Below, piece by piece: positions 34,501-42,206 of a stretch of DNA of 64,000 nt (positions are counted from its first letter, which is position 1; every line of letters starts with the position of its first letter). The notes beneath the pieces were generated by a model. It ran no database searches, was not told the DNA's origin, and saw only the letters and a program-made list of their open reading frames with translations. The stretch is from Aquiflexum sp. TKW24L. GTDB taxonomy: Bacteria > Bacteroidota > Bacteroidia > Cytophagales > Cyclobacteriaceae. The stretch is from contig NZ_JAMFLG010000022.1 in NCBI RefSeq assembly GCF_023502205.1, forward strand, positions 18,046 through 82,045. The letters are read 5' to 3'. The position numbers were made by a program, and so were the translations under genes.

Positions 34501-35740
34501 CTTCCTGAACCCTAGCTTTGGATTTATTTTTGGTAGTCAGGATCCTAATGTTCGATTAAGTCTAGCGGAGCAAAATCTGATGGCGCCTAGTACAGAAATG
34601 ACTCAGCTGTTCAGACAAAACCAAACCAAAAACATTCAGGTCACTGCTTTAGTGGTTCCATTTAAGGATTTTAACATCAACTTTGAAGCAAGAAAAAGAG
34701 AGACAGGAGACTACACAGAGATTTTCAGGAATTCCACCGAAAATCCCGGAGATTTCAACTCCCTGAGTCCTAACCGATCCGGAGCTTACAGCATCACCTA
34801 TTCGATAATAAGAACAACTTTGGCGAGAGATGATCAAAATAACAACTCCCCTCTTTTTACAGATTTTGAACAAAACAGAAGCATCATACAGTCAAGGCTG
34901 AATGCCCAAAATCCCGGTGGGGAATATTCTCTGAATGGTCAGGATGTACTGACACTTTCATTCTTATCGGCTTATTCAGGACGAGATCCGAATACCATTG
35001 AGCTAAACCCTTTTCCAAAAATTCCCATACCAAATTGGCGGGTAGATTATAAAGGTTTGAGTCAGGTCCCTGCGTTAAAAGAATATTTCTCCAGTATAAG
35101 CTTGACACATACTTATGCCTCTTCGTACGATGTAAGTAATTTTTCCAACTCACTCTTATATAACCAAGGGCTTGAATTGTATAACACCATCCGGAATTTT
35201 CCTGGAGCAAACCTCACCAATGAATTTGGTGAATACATCCCTGTTTTCATCTTGAATCAGGTAGTACTTTCTGAGCGTTTTGCTCCTTTGATCGGTATCA
35301 ATCTATTGACAAAAGACAGATTGAATATTGTGATGGAGTATAATTCTGAAAGAAATCTAGGATTGAATTTCTCCAATGCGCAGGTAACAGAACAGACGAG
35401 CAGAGATTTTGGGTTTGACTTAGGATATACCAAAGCCGGTGTAAAAATCCCATTCAAAATCAAAGGAAGACAGGAAATCCTCGAAAATGACCTGCAGTTT
35501 AGGTTAAGTACCAAAGTCGTAGATACAAGGCAGGTACAGAGAAAAATCGAAGAAGGAAGCACAGTGACCAATGGTAACCTGAATATTCAGATACGTCCAA
35601 CAATCGGGTACATTGTGAGTAAAAGCCTAAATATTACGATCTATTTTGACAGGACTGTAAACGACCCGAGGGTCACTACAGCCTTCCGTAGAAGTTCTAC
35701 AGCCTTTGGTGGACAATTAAGATTTAATTTAGCACAATAG
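28589..35740 (+). CDS. sprA: Type IX secretion outer-membrane translocon SprA (Sov)
   Basis: Giant outer-membrane barrel (2383 residues) that forms the type IX secretion pore and is needed for gliding in motile species. A signal peptide (LKPIGLLILVYCLLIFNSLQAQ) is followed by repeated SprA-family segments, with very high Asn/Arg/aromatic content and strand-rich sequence to the C-terminal FGGQLRFNLAQ. No ATG precedes the signal peptide. The start is TTG at 28589 or, as likely, TTG at 28631 (giving MKPIGLLILVYC); a TGTCTTTTG promoter-like box near 28583 would favour the later one. Flanked by ruvA (22 bases) and gcvH, as in many relatives. Partners PorV and PorU lie at 44.6-49.1 kb. Confidence 0.96.
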   Translation: MYPQFFSKKSATTHLKPIGLLILVYCLLIFNSLQAQEINADSVQTRLDSVQSRIDSLNKRRMLPSFLLWQNMRTNPLFPTQNPYLPTYSPFNKVGPIQPNIQVEMDSIPRYRIQDQLDSTDVDPGVVYDFDEFSKIQEYRVRQEYWRSRSKGLDGESPVSGRNLIPPITTSPSLDRIFGGSDINIIPTGFVDLDLGAIFRRIDNPSIPVRQQQNGNFNFNQQIQMAVNGTLGQKLKIGANFDSNNSFDFQNQLKAEYTGFEEDIIKSIEIGNVSMPVQNSLIQGAQNLFGVKTQLQFGKLFVTGVASTQRGRRDELVIEAGGQGRQFEIQGSSYDENRHFFLGHFFRDNYERWLRGLPQVLSGLNITRVEVYIMNRAQNTETLRNFTSFIDLGEGSRIYKPENPNIGPGNPNAPAFNQANLLFDRLNGNPAFRPFDTGSGAIESNLGLTRGIDFEQVNGARRLAETEFQFNRELGYISLSRRLQNDEVLAVSFEYTYNGQVYKVGELSEDYQNRPISDLIFLKMLRPARINIRIPTWDLMMKNIYNLNANQIQQEGFQLQVIYRDDRTGLDNPTLLEGENVKNRPLIRLTGLDNLNPQNDPAPDGNFDFIPGITIFPERGLLVFPVLEPFGRTLRNQFLPNEANLANKYVFDTLYRTTLADAELVTRYDKFFIKGRLTAGSASEILLPGLNISPGSVIVMAGNIPLTEGVDFTIDYNFGRVTIINEGILQSGKRISISFEKADLVSFQTRSLLGTRLDYILNDKFNVGGTFLYLNERPNITRIAIGNETLRNSMWGLDANFSDESRFLTKLADALPFTNTKEKSLVQISGEFAQLLPGTSNQVLGEPTNYIDDFETAITPYGLGGSAAQTWHLAATPKTDNNQFDLSAITPDRLGSAYRRAKVAWYNIDNIFYRDGGADVPSNITKEDRVNHYVRGILPQEIFQNRSRDFVILPEPLFELAYFPSERGMYNYNPNLTTDGFLPNPRQNYGGVTRPITTEVDFDRTNIEYLEFWLLDPFIEGENGRVLDGNFNQNNRTGGKLIFNLGEVSEDVIKDGRHGFENGLPADGNPDNANVTEWGKITQQQFLLPAFDNSPESRVNQDVGLDGLRNEEEEEFFRSRFIDRLNVSPAALQNIRNDPSADNFQYYLGPELDNNNIKILERYKKFNGMDGNTPISTNSNLSFVPAGSNLPDNEDLNNDNTINELEAYYEYEIDLRPGQLEVGRNYIVDKVTTSQSGDQVNWYLFRIPVRTPDRVQGEISGFKSIRYMRTYLTDFEQPVVMRMANFRLVASQWRIFLESLYERGFFEIPEPDNSNFSVDVVNIEDNGQGSATQSPYVLPPGIVRDRDNLATVERVLNEQSIRLCVEDLQAKDARAVFKNANSLNMVQFERMKMFIHADSENTQDGELTAFLRLGTDYTDNYYEIEVPLNITPKGTRDPRQIWPLENEIDIAINEIVGVKIERDNRRVPLNLAFSQDIRQYKVTVVGRPELSLVQGLMIGVRNPGSGSGASRSICIWANELRLTGFKESTGWAANARLNAQIADVATISTSVRHNTFGFGGLETRLSQRAITSATQYDVSANVNLHKILPEGLNLTIPMYISFENATTKPQFDPLNPDVLFDLALQKFQTDSEREIYTDQVLDQMTRRNIGFTNVRKNKNPNQEKNRVYDLSNFSFSYAHGSVRQSNINTESYLFETYLGNIAYVYQPKPVVLEPFKNSEWAGGEKFSLIRDMNFNFVPTSFAARVDVDRRFLRTQYRNDQLTIDGVDPFFQKSFFINRTYNLNWDLTKNLRVDYLSRVMAVVDEPDGDIDSETKRDSLRNNIRNFGRTTNYNHQVNINYKLPLDKIGALNWIGMDYKYAATYSWLTGAIGQRDTLGNVIQNTRDRAIVGKLDFVKLYNKSAKYQALNAPKRPSIPGRTAVSAEDTIGTPFTRKTIQFLTMIKDINFRFSNVEGTFLPGYMAETGLLGLDRSFLNPSFGFIFGSQDPNVRLSLAEQNLMAPSTEMTQLFRQNQTKNIQVTALVVPFKDFNINFEARKRETGDYTEIFRNSTENPGDFNSLSPNRSGAYSITYSIIRTTLARDDQNNNSPLFTDFEQNRSIIQSRLNAQNPGGEYSLNGQDVLTLSFLSAYSGRDPNTIELNPFPKIPIPNWRVDYKGLSQVPALKEYFSSISLTHTYASSYDVSNFSNSLLYNQGLELYNTIRNFPGANLTNEFGEYIPVFILNQVVLSERFAPLIGINLLTKDRLNIVMEYNSERNLGLNFSNAQVTEQTSRDFGFDLGYTKAGVKIPFKIKGRQEILENDLQFRLSTKVVDTRQVQRKIEEGSTVTNGNLNIQIRPTIGYIVSKSLNITIYFDRTVNDPRVTTAFRRSSTAFGGQLRFNLAQ

Positions 35741-35741
35741 G

Positions 35742-35772
35742 TTTTTACATTAGTCGAATCCTTGTATTTTTG
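35742..35772 (+). promoter_or_regulatory. gcvH promoter
   Basis: A TTTTT run at 35742-35746, about 18-19 bases of spacer, then TATTTTTG (35765-35772) matching TAnnTTTG, directly after the sprA stop and 22 bases before the gcvH ATG. Confidence 0.5.
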
Positions 35773-35794
35773 GACACAATAAATATAATCCAAT

Positions 35795-36172
35795 ATGAAT
35801 TTTCCTAAGGAGCTCAAGTACACCAAAGACCACGAATGGGTCAAAATTGAAAATGACATCGCAGTCATTGGGATTACAGAATTTGCACAGAGAGAACTTG
35901 GTGACATTGTCTATGTCGAGGTGGAAACTGTCGGCGAAACCATCGCTGCCGGTGAGGTTTTTGGTACTGTAGAAGCTGTGAAGACCGTTTCTGATCTTTT
36001 TATGCCATTGGAAGGCGAAATCATTGCGTTCAATGAAGAATTAGAATCTTCTCCAGAATTGGTAAACGAATCTCCTTATGAATCAGGATGGATGATCAAA
36101 GTGAAATTTACTGGAGATGCTCCTACTGACCTTTTGTCTTTTGAAGAGTATTCCGAATTGGTAGGAGCGTAA
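35795..36172 (+). CDS. gcvH: Glycine cleavage system H protein
   Basis: 125-residue lipoyl carrier of the glycine cleavage complex, shuttling the aminomethyl group between P, T and L proteins. The lipoyl lysine is Lys63 in [12 protein letters not shown], preceded by [11 protein letters not shown] and [17 protein letters not shown]. The length is standard. The other gcv genes are not in this window. It has its own promoter just after sprA. Confidence 0.97.
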   Translation: MNFPKELKYTKDHEWVKIENDIAVIGITEFAQRELGDIVYVEVETVGETIAAGEVFGTVEAVKTVSDLFMPLEGEIIAFNEELESSPELVNESPYESGWMIKVKFTGDAPTDLLSFEEYSELVGA

Positions 36173-36221
36173 TTTAAAAAAACGATCCAATCAAGCAGAA
36201 ATCAGGAAATCCACACATTCC

Positions 36222-36250
36222 AAACGTTAGAATTAATGAAACGTTAGAAT
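36222..36250. repeat. 12-base direct repeat, period 17
   Basis: AAACGTTAGAAT occurs at 36222-36233 and again at 36239-36250, about 160 bases before the first TonB gene. It may be a tandem regulator site or chance repeat. The rest of the 237-base gap shows no gene. Confidence 0.4.
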
Positions 36251-36409
36251 GGGTAAAATTTAATCTTAATAGTTCTTGAGAAATAATTAGGCTAATTGGT
36301 TCAATAATTTGATACAAGGCAATTTCATCTCTTGTAAAAATTAAAATAAATGGCTAAAATTGTTATCTCTTTATTTGTAAAAAATAATTAACCTTATAAA
36401 TCAACAACC

Positions 36410-37084
36410 ATGGAAGCTAAAAAGACGCCACAAGCGGATTTATCCAAGAAGACAGGAATGTTCCTGAATCTTGGGTTAGCCATTAGCGTCGGGTTATGTC
36501 TATTTGCTTTTGAATACAAATCCTATGATGATAGGAATTTGAAAGATCTAGGCAGTGTCTCCGATGACTTTGAAGAATTGCTCGATATTCCAATCACAGA
36601 ACAGCCACCACCGCCACCACCGCCAATTGAACAGCCTGTCATTCAGGAAATCCCCGATGAAGTTGAAATTGAAGAAAAGATAGAAGTTAACTTCGATGTG
36701 GATGTACAGGAAGAAACAGTCATCAAAGAAGTTGTGATCGCTGACGCTCCTGTAGTAGAAAAAGCAGATGAAATTTTCGACGTGGTTGAAAATTCTCCTG
36801 AATTTCCAGGAGGAATGGAAGCTTGGAATGAGTATCTAAGAAAGAATCTTAAATACCCAACTCAAGCAAGACGAATGGGAATCGAAGGTACTGTTTATGT
36901 TGTGTTCGTTGTGAATACAGATGGATCTGTACAAGATGTGGAACTACTAAGAGGTATCGGTGGAGGTTGTGATGAAGAAGCCCTAAGGGTTGTAACCGGA
37001 GCACCAAAATGGACGCCAGGTAAGCAAAGAGGTCGTCCTGTAAGAGTTAGGATGAGACTTCCGATAAGATTCAAATTAGGATAA
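36410..37084 (+). CDS. TonB family energy transducer 1
   Basis: 224 residues: short cytosolic N-terminus, one membrane anchor (about 17-35), a proline run (PPPPPPP near 66) and acidic Val/Glu-rich periplasmic spacer, then a TonB C-terminal domain (about 130-224) with PGGMEAWNEYLRKNLKYP, GTVYVVFVV and RVRMRLPIRF. It transmits proton-motive force to TonB-dependent outer-membrane receptors; ExbB/ExbD are not nearby. Its downstream neighbour is a paralogue. Ends in a strong terminator (37088-37117). Confidence 0.92.
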   Translation: MEAKKTPQADLSKKTGMFLNLGLAISVGLCLFAFEYKSYDDRNLKDLGSVSDDFEELLDIPITEQPPPPPPPIEQPVIQEIPDEVEIEEKIEVNFDVDVQEETVIKEVVIADAPVVEKADEIFDVVENSPEFPGGMEAWNEYLRKNLKYPTQARRMGIEGTVYVVFVVNTDGSVQDVELLRGIGGGCDEEALRVVTGAPKWTPGKQRGRPVRVRMRLPIRFKLG

Positions 37085-37087
37085 TAC

Positions 37088-37117
37088 ATAAGGGGCCACA
37101 AGCCCCTTATTTTTTTA
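37088..37117 (+). terminator. Intrinsic terminator after TonB 1
   Basis: ATAAGGGGC (37088-37096) pairs perfectly with GCCCCTTAT (37102-37110) around CACAA and is followed by a run of seven T's. Confidence 0.9.
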
Positions 37118-37201
37118 ACATTCTTTAATATGGTAATTATAGTTAAATTGACAGATTAGTGGTCAACACTTTTTAAATTCATGGACACCAAACATACGAC
37201 C

Positions 37202-37864
37202 ATGGAAACCAAGAAAAACCCGTCTTCAGATCTTGACCAAAAAAGAGGTTATTTCCTCAATATTGGTCTTTGTATCAGTTTGTCTTTGCTGCTGTTTGCT
37301 TTTGAATGGAAAACAGAAATAATGAACCACAGGATTTTTGATGAGTCTGACATTCTTTTTGGGGAAGAAAATATCCCGGAAGTGCCCCTCACCCACCAAA
37401 CCCCGCCTCCTCCAAAAATCATCAATCCCGTCATCGAAATCGTCCCCGATCAGATTGCCATCCCTGACAGCGACATCCTCATTGATTTGGGTACAGAAGT
37501 TATTCCGGATATTGTGCTTGAGGGACCACCTGTGGTGGAATCGGTAGTCGTCTTGCTTGACTTTTCGGAAGTGATGCCCCAACCTGTGGGAGGAATGGAA
37601 TCATGGAACACCTACCTATCCAAAAACATGAAATACCCGACTCAGGCAAGGCGTATGGGAGTGGAAGGAACTGTCTATGTATCTTTTGTGGTAAACAAAT
37701 ATGGCAAAATTGAAGACCTAGAGGTAATTAGAGGAATCGGGGCAGGTTGTGATGAGGAAGCCATCAGGGTAATCCAAGAAGCAGAAAATTGGATTCCCGG
37801 AAGAAACGGTGGATTGCCTGTAAAAGTTAAAATGCGGGTTCCGATCAAATTTAGGTTACAATAA
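37202..37864 (+). CDS. TonB family energy transducer 2
   Basis: 220 residues from the ATG at 37202 (METKKNPSSDLDQKRG), which aligns with the start of the first TonB (MEAKKTPQADLSKKTG); an ATG 21 bases earlier is less likely. Layout matches the paralogue: membrane anchor (about 18-36), proline-containing spacer (TPPPPK), and the TonB C-terminal domain with GGMESWNTYLSKNMKYPTQARR and the GAGCDEEAIRV motif. It is separated from the first copy by a terminator, so the two can be expressed independently. Substrate receptors unknown. Confidence 0.9.
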   Translation: METKKNPSSDLDQKRGYFLNIGLCISLSLLLFAFEWKTEIMNHRIFDESDILFGEENIPEVPLTHQTPPPPKIINPVIEIVPDQIAIPDSDILIDLGTEVIPDIVLEGPPVVESVVVLLDFSEVMPQPVGGMESWNTYLSKNMKYPTQARRMGVEGTVYVSFVVNKYGKIEDLEVIRGIGAGCDEEAIRVIQEAENWIPGRNGGLPVKVKMRVPIKFRLQ

Positions 37865-37886
37865 AAAAGGCCCAAATGGCCCTTTT
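37863..37886. terminator. Bidirectional terminator between TonB 2 and yicC
   Basis: AAAAGGCCC and GGCCCTTTT form an imperfect stem (one C-C mismatch) around AAAT, between convergent stop codons, with A- and T-tracts on both sides. Confidence 0.6.
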
Positions 37887-38763
37887 ACAATATATTCAGA
37901 CTCTGCTCTTTGATTTTTTCCAATTCATCCTTCATCACCACCACACTTCTTTGGATCATGGCGTCATTTGCTTTGGAACCAATGGTATTGATTTCCCTGC
38001 CTATTTCCTGCCCGATAAATCCCAGTTTCTTTCCTTGACTGTCCCCGCCTTTTAGGTTTTTTTCAAAATAATCCAAGTGCGATTCCAACCTGACGATTTC
38101 TTCGGTAATGTCAATCTTTTCGAAGTAATAGATCAGTTCCTGTTCCAGTCTATTTTGATCAAAATTACTTTCTTCCATCCAATCTTTAAAATTTCCCTTG
38201 ATTCTTTCCCTGATTCTAGTTTTTCTTTCCGGATCCTGAACTTTTATTGTCTCCAATCCTTGCCTAATCACGGCTAGATTTTCTAAGAATTTCCCTTCCA
38301 AAGTATTCCCTTCATCTTTCCTGAAATCATCACAAAGCTGAAGCGCCTTTCCTATAGCCTTTTTGACAATTTCCCATTCTTCCGGATCCGACTTTTTTTC
38401 CCCGTTTGTATTGAGGACTTGGGGAGATTGCAAAGCCAACTTGAACAAATCCGATGAATCAGCTTGAACTTGCTGAGCTAATTTTTGGTAAGATTTGAAG
38501 TAGGACAAAAATAACTGTTCATTTACCATGACAGGTGTCTCTTCTATTGTCTTGTAGGTAAAATCTAGGTTTAGATTGACTTTACCCCTTTCAAGAACCG
38601 CACTGACCATATTTCTGATTTCGAGTTCTTTGTCAGAAAATTGCTTCGGAGACCGGATGGATAAATCTAAAAATTTTGAATTCAGTGTTTTTACTTCGAC
38701 GCTGACAACATAATTGTCACCCTCAAAACCGGCCAAACCAAAGCCTGTCATTGACTTTATCAT
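37885..38763 (-). CDS. yicC: YicC family endoribonuclease-like protein
   Basis: 292 residues. Begins with the hallmark MIKSMTGFG and continues VEVKTLNSKFLDLSIRSP; the C-terminus IGREINTIGSKANDAMIQRSVVVMKDELEKIKEQ is the most conserved part of the family, now regarded as RNA-cleaving enzymes. Cytosolic. It is the last gene of a minus-strand operon, 15 bases after the large propeller/barrel gene. In many bacteria yicC lies near gmk; that gene is not seen here. Confidence 0.93.
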   Translation of the reverse strand: MIKSMTGFGLAGFEGDNYVVSVEVKTLNSKFLDLSIRSPKQFSDKELEIRNMVSAVLERGKVNLNLDFTYKTIEETPVMVNEQLFLSYFKSYQKLAQQVQADSSDLFKLALQSPQVLNTNGEKKSDPEEWEIVKKAIGKALQLCDDFRKDEGNTLEGKFLENLAVIRQGLETIKVQDPERKTRIRERIKGNFKDWMEESNFDQNRLEQELIYYFEKIDITEEIVRLESHLDYFEKNLKGGDSQGKKLGFIGQEIGREINTIGSKANDAMIQRSVVVMKDELEKIKEQSLNIL

Positions 38764-38778
38764 AATATGTGCTTGTGA

Positions 38779-41700
38779 TTAGAAATTGTAGCCCAAGGTA
38801 ACGTAAAATTTCAACTCATCAGTTTGATAATTCCTGATTGGACGGGCCACATCAAACTTGAAGTAATAATTGAGCAGTACGGTCCTCAAACCTGCTCCAT
38901 AGCTTTGGAGCCAAGGATTGTTAAAATTATTCAAAGTAATCACAAAAGGTGATCCAGGAGTCGTGATTATTTCCGTATTCTGATCATTGACTCTTTCCCA
39001 TGGTGCTGCATCGTTCCAGGCAGATCCTACATCGTAAAAGGCTACCATTTGAAAATTCTTGATAAAATTAGAGGTGATATTTCCCCTAGAAAGATAAGAG
39101 AACAATGGGATCCTCAACTCTGTGGTAAAGGTGATCACATTCCGGCCTCGGATTTCATCAAAAAGATAACCTCTGAGGTCAACAAATTCCGCGAACAGAA
39201 TATTTGAGTTTTCAACGCCTGTTGGATTCCTGACCGGTGAATCTGAAGGTCTGTTGCTTGGTGGCTGATAGAATTCATTGAAGAGCCAATTGTTCATTCC
39301 CCCTACCAAATAATTCTGCGGGTTTTTTCCGATAAATGAGCCTCCAAATAACCTGGTTGCTAAAATTAAATTTTTGTGGATGACTTGATAATTCCTGAAA
39401 TCAAGATAGAAATTTGAGAAAGACCTGGAGGCATTATTCAATCCTTGGTAATGGACTGCACCAATCTTTGCCTTCGGACCTTTTTGGGTGTAAAGTCCAA
39501 GTTGCTGTGTTTTATCAAACACAAACTCAAACCTACCGCCAGCATAAGTGACATCGAACCTGTTTTGATCCGGAACTTGACCAAAAATAATGGAATCCGG
39601 ATTCAGGTTGAAATATTGTGTTTTGGCAAGGAACGGTGCTATAGTCACTCTTGAATGAACATTAAATGGATAGGAGAATCCAAATTCCGTCTTGTTGAGT
39701 ACATATTTCTGGTAAGTCAGGTCACCTTCGGTGATCTGTATGGATCTTCTGTCATACCTCAATGAAAAATCTATTCTTTGCTTCAGATACTCATACTCAA
39801 AGAAAATATCACTTCCCGACCTAAAATCAAGAGGAAACATTAAGCCTCCTTTAAAATTATGGTTGTCCAAAATATCAGTCATCCGTCCAGAAAGTCCCAA
39901 TCCAAAGCCCCTCAATGGGTCAACTACCCAATCTGTGCTTAAATTGGAAGTGATAAACTGAGGTGTCATCCTTGCCGGACCGGTGATCCTCTTCTGAAGG
40001 CTTTGCCTTCTGAAGTTTTCCAGCATATTACTCCTACTTGTAGATTGAGTTGACTGACTGGCTTGGACAAGTTGGGATGCAGGTCTTGGAATCGTGTCAA
40101 AAGCGTAATTTTCAGTATCTATCCCTCCCTTTTTTTCAAATCTAAGCCTGTCAGTATTGATGCTTCCTGTTAAACTCTTTGGTGCGGGAATGGAATCCTT
40201 TGCCACTTCATTTTGCTTCTGATTGTTAACTGGGGGCGCAGCCAACATCAAATCTTCTAACCTGATGTTTAAAGTAGAATCCCTTTTTACCTGAGGTTGC
40301 TCTGCCCTCCTTGTAAGCTCCACTGCCGGTTTGGTGCCTTGCCCGTCAATTTCTGACCTTCTTGAGGATATCCTTTCAGATAATGTCTTTGCTTGGGAAA
40401 GCTGAATTCTTGGAGTACTTGGGGTAAATTGATCAATATTGGAATAACTTTCAATCACCAATCTGCTTCGGTTTCCATCACGGTAAGAATACGCGATTTT
40501 GTTTAGCCTTGAGGAATAATCAAACGCTTCCAAGCTTTTGTTAAAAGCTGTCATCTGACTAGAAATGGCATTGGACACAGTGAGTCGCATCAGATTCATG
40601 ATGCCACTTTGATCACTTAAAAAAAGAACATTGTTACCATTCAGCATTCTTGGCCTGATGTTTTTGTTATTGAGGTTAGTGAGTTTGGTGACTTTCGCTG
40701 AGTCCCATAAATCAACCTGAAAGAGATTGAAGTAATCAGGAAGGATTTTTACATCCGGAGTTCTGGTAAGAACCGAATCAGGCAATGTTGTAAAATTGGA
40801 ACTGTAAATGATCGTAGAATCATTTAAAAAAACCGGGGTAATGTTATCAAAAACATCATTTGTGATTCTTTTTCCAACTCCCCGTACATTCAGTGAATAG
40901 ACATCCGTTTTGCCATTGGCAATGGAAGAAAGCACCATACTCTTTCCAGTGGAATTAAAATCCAGACTGAGTACCTGTGTGATGTTTCTAAGAAATATTT
41001 TATCCTGACTAGATCCGTCGATAGCCCTAGATCTTAATGTTGTCGTTCCTCTCTTAAAAGTAGCGATAGCTAAATTTAAAGTGTCCTTCCAAGCGATTAT
41101 AGGAACGGTAAGATTTACCGGCTGGTCAACAGAAACAGCTCCGCCTGAGTACACCGTAATTTCCCTGTTATCAGCAAGGTTTCTCACCTGAACTTTATAC
41201 TTTCCTCCACTATTGATGACATAAGCAAGATGCTTGGCATCGGGACTGAATTTGATATCATTGATGATACCAAGGTAGGATGAAGAAGTTTCAGCAATTT
41301 GATTTGAAGAATTGATATCTTTGAAAGTATTGAATACCTGTTGGTTGGCATTTACATAGAATAGCTTCCACTGATCCTGAAAAACCCTATAGTTAACACC
41401 TATAGTATTGGCAATACTGTTTTCTTCGTTTCTGTTAATTCTCGAAAGATTCAGGATGCTAGAGATATAACGTCTGCCATATTTCTCTACGATAAAATTC
41501 CAGATTGACTGTCCCACAAGCCCCGCCTCCCTACTTTTTAATTTATGGAGCTTCGTAATTTTTTCTTCTTTTAAATGATGCCTTACAAAATCATCCATTT
41601 CCATACTCCATCCATGCGCAAGGTACATGGCCACGCCATCGATATACCAATCTGGAAAACTGTTGATCAAATTGGACTGGAAAGCATCTGCAATGGTGGA

Positions 41701-42165
41701 CCCATAGAGCATTTCTTCAATGATGACTTTCGAAGTGGTGTAGATCAATTCCCGTTTGAAAGCCTCCCAAGTACCAGGAAAAGCCACCTCCCCAATTAAT
41801 TTGCTAAAAAAAGTCTGTCCATCAATCGTAAATACATCTTTGTTCAGGTCAACATTACTTTGGAGGATTTCTTCGGGAGAATTGTAAATAAAAATTTTAG
41901 GCTTGGTATAAGCCACATATCCTATTAATTGGGTCAGTCTTTCGAATTCACTTTCGAGATAATCGATGGCCATTTTGGCATTATTCATGCCCCCATCATA
42001 ATAATAAACCTCGAAGTTATTGGAACTGTAGAAATACCACTCAATATTTTTATGTTGGATCCGGTTTTTACCGAATTTATCTCCATTAAACTGCGCTAAC
42101 GACAGCAATGGAAGCTGCAAAAAGAAGATTGATAAGGCTAAGAATGCCAGCTTATTTTTCATCAA
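38779..42165 (-). CDS. Protease-like / TolB-propeller / outer-membrane barrel fusion
   Basis: 1128 residues. Signal peptide (1-25, ending SLAQ), then a gluzincin-like domain (about 40-270) of the peptidase-MA type in which the zinc motif reads RELIY (138-142) instead of HExxH and the later WYIDGVA (173-179) lacks the usual Glu; so it is probably inactive. Then a TolB/WD40-like propeller (about 300-600) with repeated D-x-K-H-L/S-G-K-S-M turns, a Ser/Gln-rich linker (about 590-735), and a C-terminal Omp85/surface-antigen-like barrel (about 750-1128) ending in KFYVTLGYNF. The predicted site is the outer membrane with the propeller in the periplasm. Function unknown. Confidence 0.8.
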   Translation of the reverse strand: MMKNKLAFLALSIFFLQLPLLSLAQFNGDKFGKNRIQHKNIEWYFYSSNNFEVYYYDGGMNNAKMAIDYLESEFERLTQLIGYVAYTKPKIFIYNSPEEILQSNVDLNKDVFTIDGQTFFSKLIGEVAFPGTWEAFKRELIYTTSKVIIEEMLYGSTIADAFQSNLINSFPDWYIDGVAMYLAHGWSMEMDDFVRHHLKEEKITKLHKLKSREAGLVGQSIWNFIVEKYGRRYISSILNLSRINRNEENSIANTIGVNYRVFQDQWKLFYVNANQQVFNTFKDINSSNQIAETSSSYLGIINDIKFSPDAKHLAYVINSGGKYKVQVRNLADNREITVYSGGAVSVDQPVNLTVPIIAWKDTLNLAIATFKRGTTTLRSRAIDGSSQDKIFLRNITQVLSLDFNSTGKSMVLSSIANGKTDVYSLNVRGVGKRITNDVFDNITPVFLNDSTIIYSSNFTTLPDSVLTRTPDVKILPDYFNLFQVDLWDSAKVTKLTNLNNKNIRPRMLNGNNVLFLSDQSGIMNLMRLTVSNAISSQMTAFNKSLEAFDYSSRLNKIAYSYRDGNRSRLVIESYSNIDQFTPSTPRIQLSQAKTLSERISSRRSEIDGQGTKPAVELTRRAEQPQVKRDSTLNIRLEDLMLAAPPVNNQKQNEVAKDSIPAPKSLTGSINTDRLRFEKKGGIDTENYAFDTIPRPASQLVQASQSTQSTSRSNMLENFRRQSLQKRITGPARMTPQFITSNLSTDWVVDPLRGFGLGLSGRMTDILDNHNFKGGLMFPLDFRSGSDIFFEYEYLKQRIDFSLRYDRRSIQITEGDLTYQKYVLNKTEFGFSYPFNVHSRVTIAPFLAKTQYFNLNPDSIIFGQVPDQNRFDVTYAGGRFEFVFDKTQQLGLYTQKGPKAKIGAVHYQGLNNASRSFSNFYLDFRNYQVIHKNLILATRLFGGSFIGKNPQNYLVGGMNNWLFNEFYQPPSNRPSDSPVRNPTGVENSNILFAEFVDLRGYLFDEIRGRNVITFTTELRIPLFSYLSRGNITSNFIKNFQMVAFYDVGSAWNDAAPWERVNDQNTEIITTPGSPFVITLNNFNNPWLQSYGAGLRTVLLNYYFKFDVARPIRNYQTDELKFYVTLGYNF

Positions 42166-42206
42166 ACCTGATTCACTTGGGTTTTAAATATACTTATAAA
42201 TTTGAA

